Positions 10,989 to 20,423 of a stretch of 64,000 nt of DNA are shown piece by piece. Position 1 is the first letter of the stretch; each line of letters starts with the position of its first letter. The notes below the pieces were generated by a model. It was not told the origin of the DNA. It searched no databases and saw nothing but the letters and a program-made list of their open reading frames with translations. The position numbers and the translations under genes are program-made. This DNA comes from Shewanella dokdonensis (lineage in GTDB: Bacteria > Pseudomonadota > Gammaproteobacteria > Enterobacterales > Shewanellaceae): contig NZ_CP074572.1 in NCBI RefSeq assembly GCF_018394335.1, positions 4,030,001-4,094,000 on the forward strand, read 5' to 3'.

Positions 10989-11950
10989 CTAATTAAACTC
11001 TGGTCTAACTTCCAGGTTAATGTCTTTCAATAACTGGTACACATCAGCTTCCGGTGATACCGGTAAACGCCCCGCTTTGTTGATAGCGGCTTTAGCGGCG
11101 CGGCAGACCACAGGATCGCCCCCGTAGACTGCACGCTGGTAACAAAACCATCGGGGGCCAGTTTGATGTCTACCCGGCAAGTTTTGCCTCGCATCGCTTC
11201 ATCCAGCACCAAATTGCGCTGAATTGTTGAGGTAATCATTGCCTTGTATTTGTTCAGCTCACTTTGCAACTGTGTGTTACGAGCCGCAGACACGGCAGAC
11301 TGTTCAGCGGCCATAGCATCGGCTAACTCCTGCTCCTGACGGCGACGTTCTGCGGCAGCTTTGGCTTTACGATCGGCTTCGGCCTTTGCCTTACGTTCGG
11401 CATCTTCCCGAGCTTTGCGTTCGGCTTCCGCTTTCTTAGCCGCAGCTTCCTCCGCCTTACGTTTTTCTTCGGCCTTACGAGCAGCATCTTCGGCCTGCTG
11501 GCGTTGCTGCTCTTTCAGTTTGCGGTCGGCTTCAGCCTGCTGTGCCCGCTTTTGCTCCTGTTGCGCTTTTAATTGCGCCGCTTTCACTGCATCCGCCGCC
11601 TGTTTGGCATTTAGCTCCTGTTGCTTGCGTTCTTCTGCCAGTTTCTGAATGCGAGCCTGCTCCTGCTCCCGGGCTTTTTTGGCCGCATCGGCTTGGCGTT
11701 CCAGATCAGCCTGGCGTTCACGTTCTTTACGCGCTGCGGCCGCTTTATCGGCTTTCAGTTTCTGCACATAATCATCAACTTTCTGTTGATCCACCACCAC
11801 GGCTTGCACGGGTGGTGCCTTGGCTGCTGGCATCATGGTACTCGTTGGCTTCTTGGTGAAGTCTACGTTCAACGTCAGCACAGCAATTACGCCGATATGT
11901 AATATCGCGGAAATAATTACCGACAGTTTTAAATCAGATTGCCCGGCCAC
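10989..11950 (-). CDS. tolA: Inner-membrane energy transducer TolA (one apparent frameshift)
   Basis: One N-terminal transmembrane helix (about residues 10-30) precedes a long Ala/Lys/Glu/Arg-rich helical domain II (about 45-210) and the globular C-terminal domain III that contacts TolB and Pal. The start is GTG at 11950, directly after the tolR stop. The frame breaks at C11119-11123 (coding G5, where G6 is needed) inside domain III. The other frame then ends LEVRPEFN. Repaired length is 320 residues. The biased composition of domain II makes antisense open frames that are not genes. Confidence 0.93.
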
Positions 11951-12394
11951 TTACTTCTTCTCCTCGTCCGGTGAATCTGTCATCAGCCCCACTGACGGAA
12001 CCCCAGCATTTTGTAGGGTTATCATCAATTGGATCACTTTTTCATACGGAATGGCTCTATCGCCTTTGACGACCACCGGACGGTCTGGTTCAAGCTGAAT
12101 AATAGCCGCAACCCGTGTAGCAACATCATCCAAATCCAATGGCTCGTTACTCGGGGCACCGCCAACATCGAGGAAATAATCGCCCTCGGCATCGATAGAC
12201 GCCACCACCGGTGGTTTGCTATCAGCGGGCAAAGGCTCTGCCTGGCCTTGCGGCAAATCTACTTTCACCCCTTGTGACACAATTGGCGCGGTCACCATGA
12301 AAATGATTAGCAACACCAACATCACGTCGATGTAGGGAACCACGTTGATTTCAGCTACCGGGCGCCGGCGTTTACGCTGATATCCCTGATTCAT
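11951..12394 (-). CDS. tolR: Tol-Pal proton-channel subunit TolR
   Basis: A 147-residue ExbD/TolR-family protein. The single transmembrane helix carries the conserved Asp ([17 protein letters not shown]), a proton-path residue. The rest is periplasmic. Its ATG overlaps the tolQ stop by four bases (ATGA), indicating translational coupling. With TolQ it forms the motor that energises TolA. Confidence 0.97.
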   Translation of the reverse strand: MNQGYQRKRRRPVAEINVVPYIDVMLVLLIIFMVTAPIVSQGVKVDLPQGQAEPLPADSKPPVVASIDAEGDYFLDVGGAPSNEPLDLDDVATRVAAIIQLEPDRPVVVKGDRAIPYEKVIQLMITLQNAGVPSVGLMTDSPDEEKK

Positions 12395-13080
12395 GCGGGT
12401 TCCTTCTCGGTGTAAGCCTGACGATGAAGAATGTTAGAAAACTCTTCCATAAAGTTGGCGTAATGAGATTCCAGCTTTTCAACTTTGGTGGAAAAACGGT
12501 TGTAAGCAATGACCGCCGGAATAGCGGCAAACAACCCCATGGCGGTGGCAATCAGCGCTTCGGCAATACCGGGCGCAACCATTGCCAAGGTGGCATTTTG
12601 CACCGCACCCAAAGCGATAAAAGCATTCATGATCCCCCACACAGTACCAAACAAACCGATATAGGGACTGGTAGAACCAATGGTTGCCAATAAAGGCAAG
12701 TGGGTTTCCAGTTCATCCAGCTCTTTTGACAAAGCAATGCGCATCGCCCGATAACTGCCATCCATCACCGCTTCTGGTGCACGGCTACTGATTTTACTGA
12801 GACGAGCGTATTCTTTGAAGCCGGAGACAAACATGATCTCCAGCCCGGTATTACTGTCCTGCCTAGCGGCCAGATCATGGTAAAAACGGTTTAGATCGAC
12901 ACCTGACCAAAACTTTTCTTCAAATTGCTCGGCGTTACGTTTGGCATCACCTAGCACTTTGCGTCTTTGCAGGATCACTGCCCATGACACTATCGAAAGC
13001 GACAGCAGGGTTAACATCACCAGCTTTACCAACACGCTGGCCTGAAGAAATAACCCTACAATTGAAATATCAGCATTCAC
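12391..13080 (-). CDS. tolQ: Tol-Pal proton-channel subunit TolQ
   Basis: A 229-residue MotA/TolQ/ExbB protein with three membrane segments (about residues 15-35, 135-160 and 170-195). The conserved motif [13 protein letters not shown] is at the second helix. It forms the proton-driven motor with TolR. Its start overlaps the ybgC end by 11 bases. Confidence 0.97.
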   Translation of the reverse strand: MNADISIVGLFLQASVLVKLVMLTLLSLSIVSWAVILQRRKVLGDAKRNAEQFEEKFWSGVDLNRFYHDLAARQDSNTGLEIMFVSGFKEYARLSKISSRAPEAVMDGSYRAMRIALSKELDELETHLPLLATIGSTSPYIGLFGTVWGIMNAFIALGAVQNATLAMVAPGIAEALIATAMGLFAAIPAVIAYNRFSTKVEKLESHYANFMEEFSNILHRQAYTEKEPA

Positions 13081-13471
13081 CTTGTTTAAACTCCTGCAAA
13101 ATCGGTTCAGGAATAGCCTGCGGTTTCATCCGACTCAAGGATACCGCCGCTATTTTAATGGAGGCCCGGCAATAACAGACACCACTTTCATCAACAAGTT
13201 GCTGATCAAAGATCAACGATGCCCGTTTTAATTCCGTAATACGGCTTTCCACCCACAACTGCTGCTCAAATCTGGCAGCATGACAAAAATCTAACTCTGC
13301 CCGGCGCACCAAAAACGCCAGATCTTGTTTTAGCAACGTACCTTGGCATACACCCATTGCCCTGAGCCATTCGCTGCGAGCCCGTTCAAAAAACTTCAAG
13401 TAGTTAGAGTGATAAACCACCCCACCCGCATCGGTATCTTCGTAATAAACTGTAATTGGCCAGCGAAACAT
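13070..13471 (-). CDS. ybgC: Tol-Pal-associated acyl-CoA thioesterase YbgC
   Basis: A 133-residue HotDog-fold thioesterase with the 4-hydroxybenzoyl-CoA-thioesterase signature [16 protein letters not shown] (catalytic Asp in TDAGGVVYH). I chose ATG 13471 ([14 protein letters not shown]) because it fits the family N-terminus; an open frame extends further upstream without family resemblance. It is the first gene of the tol operon. Confidence 0.94.
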   Translation of the reverse strand: MFRWPITVYYEDTDAGGVVYHSNYLKFFERARSEWLRAMGVCQGTLLKQDLAFLVRRAELDFCHAARFEQQLWVESRITELKRASLIFDQQLVDESGVCYCRASIKIAAVSLSRMKPQAIPEPILQEFKQGEC

Positions 13472-13505
13472 AGATCCTACTGATTTCCTGCCATAAATGC
13501 CCACT

Positions 13506-13534
13506 ACTATACCTATCCGGCCAGCGCTTGTGAA
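13506..13534 (-). promoter_or_regulatory. Promoter of the ybgC-tol-pal operon
   Basis: On the minus strand, TTCACA (13534-13529), 17 bp, then TATAGT (13511-13506), about 35 bp before the ybgC ATG. It sits just after a terminator for the upstream gene. Match to the sigma-70 consensus only. Confidence 0.55.
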
Positions 13535-13542
13535 TGGCCGCC

Positions 13543-13565
13543 AAAACAAAGGGGCCGCAGCCCCC
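13543..13565 (-). terminator. Terminator of the prolyl oligopeptidase gene
   Basis: On the minus strand, GGGGC-TGCG-GCCCC stem followed by TTTGTTTT, about 35 bp past the stop at 13599. Confidence 0.75.
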
Positions 13566-13598
13566 AATTTAATTTTGTCGAACTTAACCGCAGCTTAA

Positions 13599-15779
13599 TC
13601 AGTCGATTTTGGCGGGTAATGTCAAGCCAAATGCTTGCCATAAAAAGTCAAAGATGTCAGCCGCTTCATCAATCTTCATTGCGGTAGGTTTGCCAGCACC
13701 ATGCCCGGCGTTATGCTCAATGCGCATGATGATTGGCGCGCTCCCCTGCTGTTTGGCCTGTAACATGGCAGCAAATTTAAAACTATGTGCCGGGACAACG
13801 CGATCATCATGATCTGCGGTCATTACCATGGTCGCCGGATACGCCTGAGCTTTGACATTGTGGTAAGGCGAATAGGCCAGCAACGCCGGGAACTGCTCGG
13901 CATTATCGGCACTGCCATATTCGCTAGTCCATGCCCAACCGATAGTAAATTTTTGAAAACGCAGCATATCCAGCACACCCACTGCGGGTAACACCGCCGC
14001 AAATAGATCTGGCCGTTGTGTCACCGCAGCACCCATCAATAAACCACCATTACTGCGGCCATAGGCGCCCAGTTTAGTCTTATTGGTATAACCTTGGCTG
14101 ATAAGGTATTCGGCCGCCGCAAAATAGTCGTCAAAGACGTTCTGTTTCTTATCGAACATACCCGCCTGATGCCAGCTCTCGCCATATTCGGCACCGCCAC
14201 GTAAATTGGGCACGGCATAGATACCGCCGAGATCCATCCAGGCAATATTGGCAGCACTGAAACGTGGTGTCATAGAGATGGCAAAACCACCGTAGGCATA
14301 CAGTAAGGTCGGATTGTTGCCATTTTTGCTGAGTCCTTTTTTATAGGAGATCAACATAGGCACCCGAGTACCATCCTTACTTTGATAAAACACCTGTTCT
14401 GAGATGTAGTTATGTGGATCAAACGCGACTTTGGGTTGGTCGTATAAACTGGATTCACCCGTTTTAAAATCAAATTTATAGATGGTTTCCGGTTGAATGT
14501 AGCTGTTGTAGGAATAATAGAAATAATCATCCTTGGCCTTAGCAAATGGCCCGACAACCGTTCCTTGCCCCGGCATGGTAACATCCTGGCGTTTATCACC
14601 ACTCATGGAATAGATTGCCATGTTACCGAGAACATCGTGCAGACTACTTACCACCAAGTGATCATTAATAATCGCCACATTTTTAATCGGATCAGTTGAT
14701 TCCGGAATAATCGTCTGCCAGTTAGCTTTTTGAGGGTGACGGGTGTCAATGGCAATAACCTTACCGTTAGGTGCATCTAAATCGGTTTTAAAATAAAAAA
14801 CCGTCTTATCATTGCCAATAAAACTATATTCCGCTTCCAGATCTGGCAATAACTCAATCATCTCACTGGCGACATTCAACGGTTTATAGAAGAAGCGATT
14901 ACGGCTGTCGGTGCCTTGAGATACACTCAGCAACAAGTAGTTACCATCATCAGAAACTTCGATGCCAAATCCCCAATCTTTATTTTGTGGACGCTGGTAG
15001 ATCAGGACATCATCGGCCTGTGGTGTTCCCAGCTTATGGAAGTAAACTTTCTGATTGAAATTGACATCAGCCATCGCGTTACCACCTTCCGGTGCGTCAT
15101 AACGCGCGTAAAACACCCCTTGATTATCGTGATCCCATACGGCGGCAGAAAATTTAATCCATTGCAACTTGTCGGTGAGTTCATGGCCCGTTTTTACGTC
15201 CATAAAGTGCCACTGTTGCCAGTCTGAACCAGCCTGAGACACACCATAAGCCAAGGTGTTACCGTCGTTGCTAACAGAAACACCCGATAAAGCAGCGGTG
15301 CCATTAGTCGAAAACTGGTTAGGATCAAGCAGTACCCGTTGCTGTCCTTGATGATTTTTCACATACAAAACAGACTGGGCCTGTAGTCCATCATTACGGT
15401 AAAAGAAGGTGAAGTTTCCACGGATAAATGGCGCTGAAATTTTTTCATAGTTCCACAGTTCAGTAATGCGCCCAACCACGGCCTGCTTATTGGGAATAGC
15501 GTCCAGAAATTGCTTACCATACTGGCGCTCTGCCGCTACCCAAGCTTCAGTTTCCGGAGTGTTTTGCTCCAAGTGGCGATAGGGATCAGCCACTGGCACA
15601 CCATGCAGCGTTTCCACCAGGGTATCAGCTCTCACCGCAGGATATGATGTTGCCGGGGTTGCGACTTTGCCGGTGACTGAATTTATTTTATCTGTCGCCG
15701 GGCTCTGACAAGCACTTAATAACAGCCCTAATACGACGGATACTGTCATAGGTTTTACTATTTTTTTACGAATCGCCAT
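13599..15779 (-). CDS. Prolyl oligopeptidase family S9A lipoprotein
   Basis: A 726-residue serine peptidase. A lipoprotein signal ends in LLSAC (Cys near residue 24), so the enzyme is probably membrane-anchored and periplasmic or outer-membrane. An N-terminal beta-propeller (about 100-450) precedes an alpha/beta-hydrolase domain with the nucleophile in GRSNGG, the Asp in TADHDDRVVP and the His in NAGHGAG. It cleaves short peptides after proline. It is monocistronic with its own terminator. The frame is intact. Confidence 0.92.
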   Translation of the reverse strand: MAIRKKIVKPMTVSVVLGLLLSACQSPATDKINSVTGKVATPATSYPAVRADTLVETLHGVPVADPYRHLEQNTPETEAWVAAERQYGKQFLDAIPNKQAVVGRITELWNYEKISAPFIRGNFTFFYRNDGLQAQSVLYVKNHQGQQRVLLDPNQFSTNGTAALSGVSVSNDGNTLAYGVSQAGSDWQQWHFMDVKTGHELTDKLQWIKFSAAVWDHDNQGVFYARYDAPEGGNAMADVNFNQKVYFHKLGTPQADDVLIYQRPQNKDWGFGIEVSDDGNYLLLSVSQGTDSRNRFFYKPLNVASEMIELLPDLEAEYSFIGNDKTVFYFKTDLDAPNGKVIAIDTRHPQKANWQTIIPESTDPIKNVAIINDHLVVSSLHDVLGNMAIYSMSGDKRQDVTMPGQGTVVGPFAKAKDDYFYYSYNSYIQPETIYKFDFKTGESSLYDQPKVAFDPHNYISEQVFYQSKDGTRVPMLISYKKGLSKNGNNPTLLYAYGGFAISMTPRFSAANIAWMDLGGIYAVPNLRGGAEYGESWHQAGMFDKKQNVFDDYFAAAEYLISQGYTNKTKLGAYGRSNGGLLMGAAVTQRPDLFAAVLPAVGVLDMLRFQKFTIGWAWTSEYGSADNAEQFPALLAYSPYHNVKAQAYPATMVMTADHDDRVVPAHSFKFAAMLQAKQQGSAPIIMRIEHNAGHGAGKPTAMKIDEAADIFDFLWQAFGLTLPAKID

Positions 15780-16020
15780 TTAACCACCCTGTTACTGATG
15801 CGAATATACAATGTGAATATATTTGCCGGAATATACTAAGTTGCGAATTTGTAACTTACTATACAGAAAATAAAAAGCCCTATAAACCGGGGAATTGCAA
15901 CGAGGTATGAAGGAAATATCTCATTTATAAATATTGCCCAGAAACTGCCAAGCAATATTTATATGAAAATATATGCAGTTCGTTTGACTAAAGCTTCATT
16001 TTTATTGAAATACAGGTGAT
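15780..16020. other. AT-rich intergenic DNA with no gene
   Basis: Upstream DNA of the prolyl oligopeptidase gene. I see no open frame with a ribosome-binding site and no RNA fold. It probably holds the promoter of that gene. Confidence 0.4.
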
Positions 16021-16040
16021 AAGGTGATTGCTATCACCTT
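16021..16040. promoter_or_regulatory. Perfect 20-bp palindrome, CRP-like
   Basis: AAGGTGAT-TGCT-ATCACCTT: eight-base arms around a four-base centre. It resembles the CRP consensus (TGTGA-N6-TCACA) with GGTGA/TCACC half-sites. It could also fold as a hairpin followed by TTTT. It is about 240 bp upstream of the prolyl oligopeptidase start and about 200 bp ahead of the candidate sRNA. Which it regulates, if either, is unknown. Confidence 0.4.
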
Positions 16041-16210
16041 TTAATGATTAGTTTTTTTATCTCAAACAGCAATTTTTCTCGCTTGCTGGGCGTAAGTCTT
16101 ATTCCTAGAATAGCCAGCATGTTCAGGGGGATTTGAGATTAAATCGCCTGACAACAGGAAACTGCAAACTGGTGTGCGTTGTCTCAACTATATCAGTTTG
16201 GTTTTATGCT

Positions 16211-16282
16211 TGACTTCCTTCCTTCAATTTGTTGATTGCAATTATATTTTTTTGCGGCCCATTCTTTAGAATGGGCTTTTTT
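16211..16282 (+). ncRNA. Candidate small RNA ending in a strong terminator
   Basis: A plus-strand intrinsic terminator at 16257-16282 has no coding gene in front of it on that strand for more than 2.5 kb. A weak promoter (TTGTCT, 18-bp spacer, TTTATG around 16180-16208) would start an RNA near 16211, about 70 nt long. It would contain ACTTCCTTCCTT and a U-rich stretch before the terminator, the layout of an Hfq-dependent sRNA. It was not recognised as a known family. A longer transcript starting upstream is equally possible. Confidence 0.35.
16257..16282 (+). terminator. Strong orphan terminator
   Basis: GCCCATTCT-TT-AGAATGGGC perfect 9-bp stem followed by TTTTTT. No gene on the plus strand precedes it, which is the main reason to suspect a small RNA here. 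Confidence 0.8.
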
Positions 16283-16337
16283 CTGTCTGCAATAAATGCT
16301 CACTACTAACAGACATAGATGATTTTGAGTGAGCAAT

Positions 16338-16365
16338 AAAAAATCCGGTACAGACCGGATTTTTT
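16338..16365. terminator. Bidirectional terminator after motY
   Basis: AAAAAATCCGGT-ACAG-ACCGGATTTTTT, a perfect 12-bp inverted repeat with A and T runs on either side. It lies 17 bp beyond the motY stop. Confidence 0.85.
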
Positions 16366-16381
16366 ACTCAGCTTACAGTAT

Positions 16382-17257
16382 CTATTCTTCGGGTTTACTC
16401 ATGCGGATTACCACCCGACGATTGCGCTCGCGCTCACTGGCCGACGAGTTAAGTGCCACATGTCGGCGCTCACCGTGGCCAACGGCATGGATCCTGTCGG
16501 CCGCAATACCTTTGGCGACAAATAGCTCTCTTAAACTATCGGCACGCTTCTCAGACACTTTCTGGTTAATACTCCGACCACCGTAACTATCGGTATAGCC
16601 ATCGATTAATACCAGTTCTACATCAGGATCATAAGTCAGATACTGCTCTACTCGGGCCAACTGTGCCTTGGAGCTGCGTGTCAGCTCAGTGCCACCAGTT
16701 TCATAAGTCAGTACAGTGAAGGCAATGTCATCAAAACTATAAGGCAGTAACTTGGCAAGGCACTGCTTGAAATCCGCATATTCACCACGGAAATTGACCG
16801 CTGAGAGACCCACCGCTACTGTGCTATCTCTATCATTCCAGTCGGTATAGTAAAAGGTAGGTTCCATGCCGCGTTCCAGCTCATTGAGCATGGTCCACGC
16901 CGCTTTTTTGGGGACCTCACCATTAAAATATTTCTGGTAATGCAGTTCCATGATCGTTCTGGACATGACGCCAGGGCGCCACATTGGCGCTTTACTCAGC
17001 AACTTGGCATTAGTCACCGAATCCGGCTTTTGCCACATATCCAGGGTAAACTGCAGATTAATATCCTTACCGGCTCGGCTGGTAAACACTGCCCTACCGT
17101 ATGACGGAATATCGTGCTCCAGAGTACATGCTACCGGAGAATTCTGTAACAACCGCCATTGAGATTGGTCCAATGATGCCACGTAATGCCGCAGTTCTGC
17201 GGAAGCATTGAGTGGCAACACTGCCAGCCATGAGAGTAAAAGCAATCTACGCCACAT
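16382..17257 (-). CDS. motY: Sodium-type flagellar protein MotY
   Basis: 291 residues with a signal peptide (cleaved after NASA). An N-terminal MotY-specific domain (about 20-150) precedes a C-terminal OmpA-like peptidoglycan-binding domain (about 165-285) with the motif LIDGYTDSYGGRSIN and a basic tail SERERNRRVVIRMSK. MotY forms the T ring of polar Na+-driven flagellar motors. A generic OmpA-family protein is the alternative, but the length, the two-domain layout and the position beside rnt match Vibrio and Shewanella motY. Confidence 0.85.
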   Translation of the reverse strand: MWRRLLLLSWLAVLPLNASAELRHYVASLDQSQWRLLQNSPVACTLEHDIPSYGRAVFTSRAGKDINLQFTLDMWQKPDSVTNAKLLSKAPMWRPGVMSRTIMELHYQKYFNGEVPKKAAWTMLNELERGMEPTFYYTDWNDRDSTVAVGLSAVNFRGEYADFKQCLAKLLPYSFDDIAFTVLTYETGGTELTRSSKAQLARVEQYLTYDPDVELVLIDGYTDSYGGRSINQKVSEKRADSLRELFVAKGIAADRIHAVGHGERRHVALNSSASERERNRRVVIRMSKPEE

Positions 17258-17400
17258 TGGATAAACTCGTCAGTTTCTGGTCATACAGGTGTTATCGGTG
17301 AAAAATCACAGATCTTTAGGCGATAAAAGCAGCAATCGCGCATGACACTGGTATCTTGATTTAGCATAATAGCCCCCTTGCATTTGTCCAGAGGTACCTT

Positions 17401-18078
17401 ATGAACCAACCCGCCCTGAGCAATCAGCTCAAATACCGCTTCCGCGGCTACTACCCTGTGGTAGTCGATGTAGAAACGGCGGGCTTTAACTGTACCACAG
17501 ATGCTTTGCTGGAAATTGCCGCCACGTTATTAAAAATGGATGAAGACGGGCAATTGGTGATTGATAAAACCCTGCATTTTCATATAGAACCTTTTGCAGG
17601 AGCCAATCTTGAACCCGAAGCACTGGCATTTAACGGTATTGATCCGTACAACCCGCTACGGGGTGCCGTTGCAGAAGACGACGCTTTTAAAGAGATCTTT
17701 AAAGCCATCCGTAAAGGACTCAAAGAAAGTGGCTGTCACCGAGCAATCCTAGTGGGGCACAACGCAGCATTTGACCACGGTTTTGTCAGTAAAGCGATTG
17801 AACGCACCGGCATCAAACGGTCGCCGTTCCACCCCTTTGCCACTTTTGACACCGCCACATTGGCAGGTCTGGCACTGGGGCATACAGTGCTAGCTAAAGC
17901 TTGTGCATTAGCCGGAATTGCATTTGATAACAAAGAAGCACATTCAGCAATGTACGACACAGAGCGCACCGCCGAACTCTTCTGTTATATCGTCAATCGC
18001 TGGAAAATGTTAGGTGGCTGGCCGGTCACTGCCGATGGCGATACTGACAGTGATGATGGGGATGAACACGCGGCTTAA
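17401..18078 (+). CDS. rnt: Ribonuclease T
   Basis: A 225-residue DEDD-family 3'-5' exoribonuclease that trims the CCA end of tRNA and matures other stable RNAs. Exo I is VVDVETAGF (about residues 20-28), Exo II lies around [10 protein letters not shown] (about 119), and Exo III is [11 protein letters not shown] (about 181). An acidic C-terminal tail ([14 protein letters not shown]) is present. It is divergent from motY. Confidence 0.96.
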   Translation: MNQPALSNQLKYRFRGYYPVVVDVETAGFNCTTDALLEIAATLLKMDEDGQLVIDKTLHFHIEPFAGANLEPEALAFNGIDPYNPLRGAVAEDDAFKEIFKAIRKGLKESGCHRAILVGHNAAFDHGFVSKAIERTGIKRSPFHPFATFDTATLAGLALGHTVLAKACALAGIAFDNKEAHSAMYDTERTAELFCYIVNRWKMLGGWPVTADGDTDSDDGDEHAA

Positions 18079-18101
18079 AACTTAACGGTTTATCTGTACG
18101 C

Positions 18102-18125
18102 AACACCCGCTTTTACGCGGGTGTT
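18102..18125. terminator. Hairpin between convergent rnt and the next gene
   Basis: AACACCCGC/GCGGGTGTT 9-bp stem with a TTTTAC loop. The downstream T run is weak, but the position between two convergent genes supports a shared terminator. Confidence 0.6.
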
Positions 18126-18141
18126 AGTATATTATCGACAC

Positions 18142-18576
18142 TCAACTCTGCTGCCAGAACTTATCATCGTTATGTAATTGATACAGACTTTCGGCTCTGG
18201 ATATCAGCAATCGGGCAAATTTTTCCTGAGTAGCATCTAACGAGCGGCTCTGCAAAAGGCTCTCAGCTTTCATCTGCCAAGTCAGCGAAAAATGCCGCAT
18301 CGCCTCTCTCGCATTTTTAGCCGCACTAGCATCCACAAAGTCCGCAGGAAGATCGCCGCCAATCACCCAGTAGCTTTTTTTGCTCGGCATACTGGATTCT
18401 AGCTTCCACAAGGCGACCAAAGGCGCCAAATAACGACATTCTTCTGCAAATACCTTGGCAGGAACTATCCCCTTTTCGGCTAAAAAACGATTTGCCTTCT
18501 GAAACTGCTCGCGCACCCATTGGGTACGCATCGCGTCCTGAGTTGCGGCATCAGTTGTGCCGGACTGCTCACTCAT
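18142..18576 (-). CDS. Small soluble protein resembling the DUF4826 family
   Basis: 144 residues, no signal peptide or membrane segment, mostly helical and rich in charged residues. The N-terminal QWVREQFQKANRFLAEKG and the motif KKSYWVIGGDLPADF recall a conserved gammaproteobacterial family of unknown function, which I believe is DUF4826. The family name is from memory. It is convergent with rnt and apparently monocistronic. No function is proposed. Confidence 0.7.
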   Translation of the reverse strand: MSEQSGTTDAATQDAMRTQWVREQFQKANRFLAEKGIVPAKVFAEECRYLAPLVALWKLESSMPSKKSYWVIGGDLPADFVDASAAKNAREAMRHFSLTWQMKAESLLQSRSLDATQEKFARLLISRAESLYQLHNDDKFWQQS

Positions 18577-18812
18577 ATTCTATCCTTACGTCAATATTGT
18601 TTTAGCCAATGTTCGCAGGTGACAGACCCATAGATACATCGGCAATTATTTTTGTCAGTCTGGAAATCTATATTTCCAGTCACTGCGTTATCTAGCCACT
18701 TGTCCGCTTTGTGGACCTCAGTTGCTGATGCTATCGTTCTGATCACAATATCTCAAGGAAAAGCCTGGACAACTGGCAAGCTTACCCATTAATAACACTT
18801 CGGAGACCCACT

Positions 18813-19844
18813 GTGGCCGTATTCAATCATCCCGCTTATGACGAACATGAACAGGTAGTTTTTTGTCGCGATGAAGCGAGTGGTCTAAAAGCCATTATTG
18901 CCGTTCACAATACCCGCCTTGGTGCCGCATTTGGTGGCTGCCGAATGTGGAATTACGCTTCTGATGATGAGGCATTGACGGATGTACTACGGCTGGCAAG
19001 GGGAATGACCTATAAGAATGCCCTTGCCGGGCTAGCCATGGGCGGCGGCAAAGCGGTGATCATCGCCGACCCGACACAAGTAGCAGATCGTGCTGCCCTC
19101 TTCCGTGCATTTGGCCGATTTGTCAATCAACTGGGCGGCAGTTATTACTCTGCGGAGGATGTTGGCACATCCCCTGCGGATCTCAAAATTGCCAGTGAAA
19201 CAACGCCATTTGTCGCCGGATTGGAAGGCAAAAGCGGCGATCCATCGCCATTTACTGCGTTAGGCACTTATCTGGGTATCAAGGCCGCAGTTAAACACAA
19301 GCTGGGACGCGACTCGCTCAAGGGGCTAAAAATCGCAGTACAAGGGATAGGACATGTTGGCTATCATTTGTGCCGCCATTTATATGCCGATGGTGCCGAA
19401 TTAGTTATCAGCGATATTCATCCACAAGCGTTGGCACAGGTTGCCAAAGAGTTTAATGCGATCACGGTAGCGCCGCAGGAGATCTACAGCCAGGATGTTG
19501 ACGTGTTTGCCCCGTGTGCCTTAGGTGCCACACTCAACGACACCACATTGCCGTTATTGCAAGCCTCCATTATTGCTGGCTGTGCCAATAATCAGTTAGC
19601 CGAGCCCCGGCATGGTGAGCAACTGCAACAACTGGGCATACTGTACGCGCCAGACTATGTGATCAATGCCGGCGGCATTATTAACGTATCATTTGAAGCG
19701 GCTTATGATGTTAACAAGGCGACCGCCAAGGTTGAGCAGATCTATCAGACGCTGATGACTATTTTTCGCGAGGCAGAGGCACAGAATCGCCCAACGGCAG
19801 AAATTGCTGACGAAATGGCGCGAAAAATAATTAACGCCCAATAA
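18813..19844 (+). CDS. ldh: Leucine dehydrogenase (Glu/Leu/Phe/Val dehydrogenase family)
   Basis: 343 residues from a GTG start preceded by a CGGAG site. The glycine-rich catalytic motif GLAMGGGKAVI carries the active Lys near residue 80. A second signature is the Rossmann motif VQGIGHVGYHL near 182. It catalyses NAD-dependent oxidative deamination of branched-chain amino acids to 2-oxo acids. The length (about 345) and GGCRMW near residue 40 favour leucine or phenylalanine dehydrogenase over the longer glutamate dehydrogenases. Substrate cannot be fixed from sequence. Confidence 0.85.
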   Translation: MAVFNHPAYDEHEQVVFCRDEASGLKAIIAVHNTRLGAAFGGCRMWNYASDDEALTDVLRLARGMTYKNALAGLAMGGGKAVIIADPTQVADRAALFRAFGRFVNQLGGSYYSAEDVGTSPADLKIASETTPFVAGLEGKSGDPSPFTALGTYLGIKAAVKHKLGRDSLKGLKIAVQGIGHVGYHLCRHLYADGAELVISDIHPQALAQVAKEFNAITVAPQEIYSQDVDVFAPCALGATLNDTTLPLLQASIIAGCANNQLAEPRHGEQLQQLGILYAPDYVINAGGIINVSFEAAYDVNKATAKVEQIYQTLMTIFREAEAQNRPTAEIADEMARKIINAQ

Positions 19845-19898
19845 TACTAACTTAGTAATTGCATGACTTGTGTGTAATCAGTCAAAGCAATTAGCTGA

Positions 19899-19922
19899 TT
19901 TCTGGTTAGACCAGAAAATTTT
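19899..19922 (+). terminator. Probable terminator after the leucine dehydrogenase gene
   Basis: TTTCTGGT-TAG-ACCAGAAA stem followed by ATTTTCT, 55 bp past the stop. The stem has few G:C pairs, so efficiency is uncertain. Confidence 0.45.
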
Positions 19923-20036
19923 CTATCCATGCCAAACAGATAGTCAGATGCAACAGAAAGTTCATCTGCCGCTGATGGCGATCGTTGCCAGCTTCTGCTT
20001 CACTTAAACTTATCGTCCCCTGACGGAGCGCAGAAG

Positions 20037-20369
20037 ATGGTACGTTTCAGCTACGATGTGAATCAACATTTGGTGGAACTGCACGCGAGTGACTGGACTG
20101 GATTGGAACGGTTGTACCTTGATGGGCAGGTGGTTTCCCGCAAATTCAGTTTTTCGCCACAAAGCGAACACCGTTTCCGCCTGAGTAATGGTGAAGACTG
20201 CCGCTGCCAGCTGATTTCGGATGTGACAGGCAACCAAACCTTATGTCGCATCTATCGCCAGGATAAATTGCTCGCTAGCCTAAAGCATATTGAAGCCAAT
20301 AAGTTCTACTCTGGTTATCAGTTGCTGCTGCTAGCCGGGTTGTCCTGCTTATTGCTAGCCTATATTTAA
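20037..20369 (+). CDS. Conserved-looking hypothetical with a C-terminal membrane anchor
   Basis: 110 residues. Residues 1-90 are soluble and polar, with alternating pattern suggestive of beta strands (VELHASDWTGLERLYLDGQVVSRK). Residues 94-109 form one hydrophobic segment (QLLLLAGLSCLLLAYI), so it is probably a tail-anchored inner-membrane protein. The ATG at 20037 follows GGAGCGCAGAAG. I do not recognise the family. Neighbours give no functional hint. Confidence 0.65.
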   Translation: MVRFSYDVNQHLVELHASDWTGLERLYLDGQVVSRKFSFSPQSEHRFRLSNGEDCRCQLISDVTGNQTLCRIYRQDKLLASLKHIEANKFYSGYQLLLLAGLSCLLLAYI

Positions 20370-20390
20370 TGTTGACTGGAAGACGATATG

Positions 20391-20423
20391 CACCGGAGAA
20401 ATGAAGCGAGTTCATTCCCGGTG
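20391..20423. terminator. Hairpin between convergent genes
   Basis: CACCGG(A)GAAATGAA...TTCATTCCCGGTG, a long stem with one bulge, followed on the plus strand by ATTGATTTTATT. It overlaps the last codons of the MarR gene on the other strand. Confidence 0.5.

Noticed and set aside
11361..11648. Alanine/serine-rich plus-strand open frame
   Set aside because: Antisense shadow of the biased TolA domain II.
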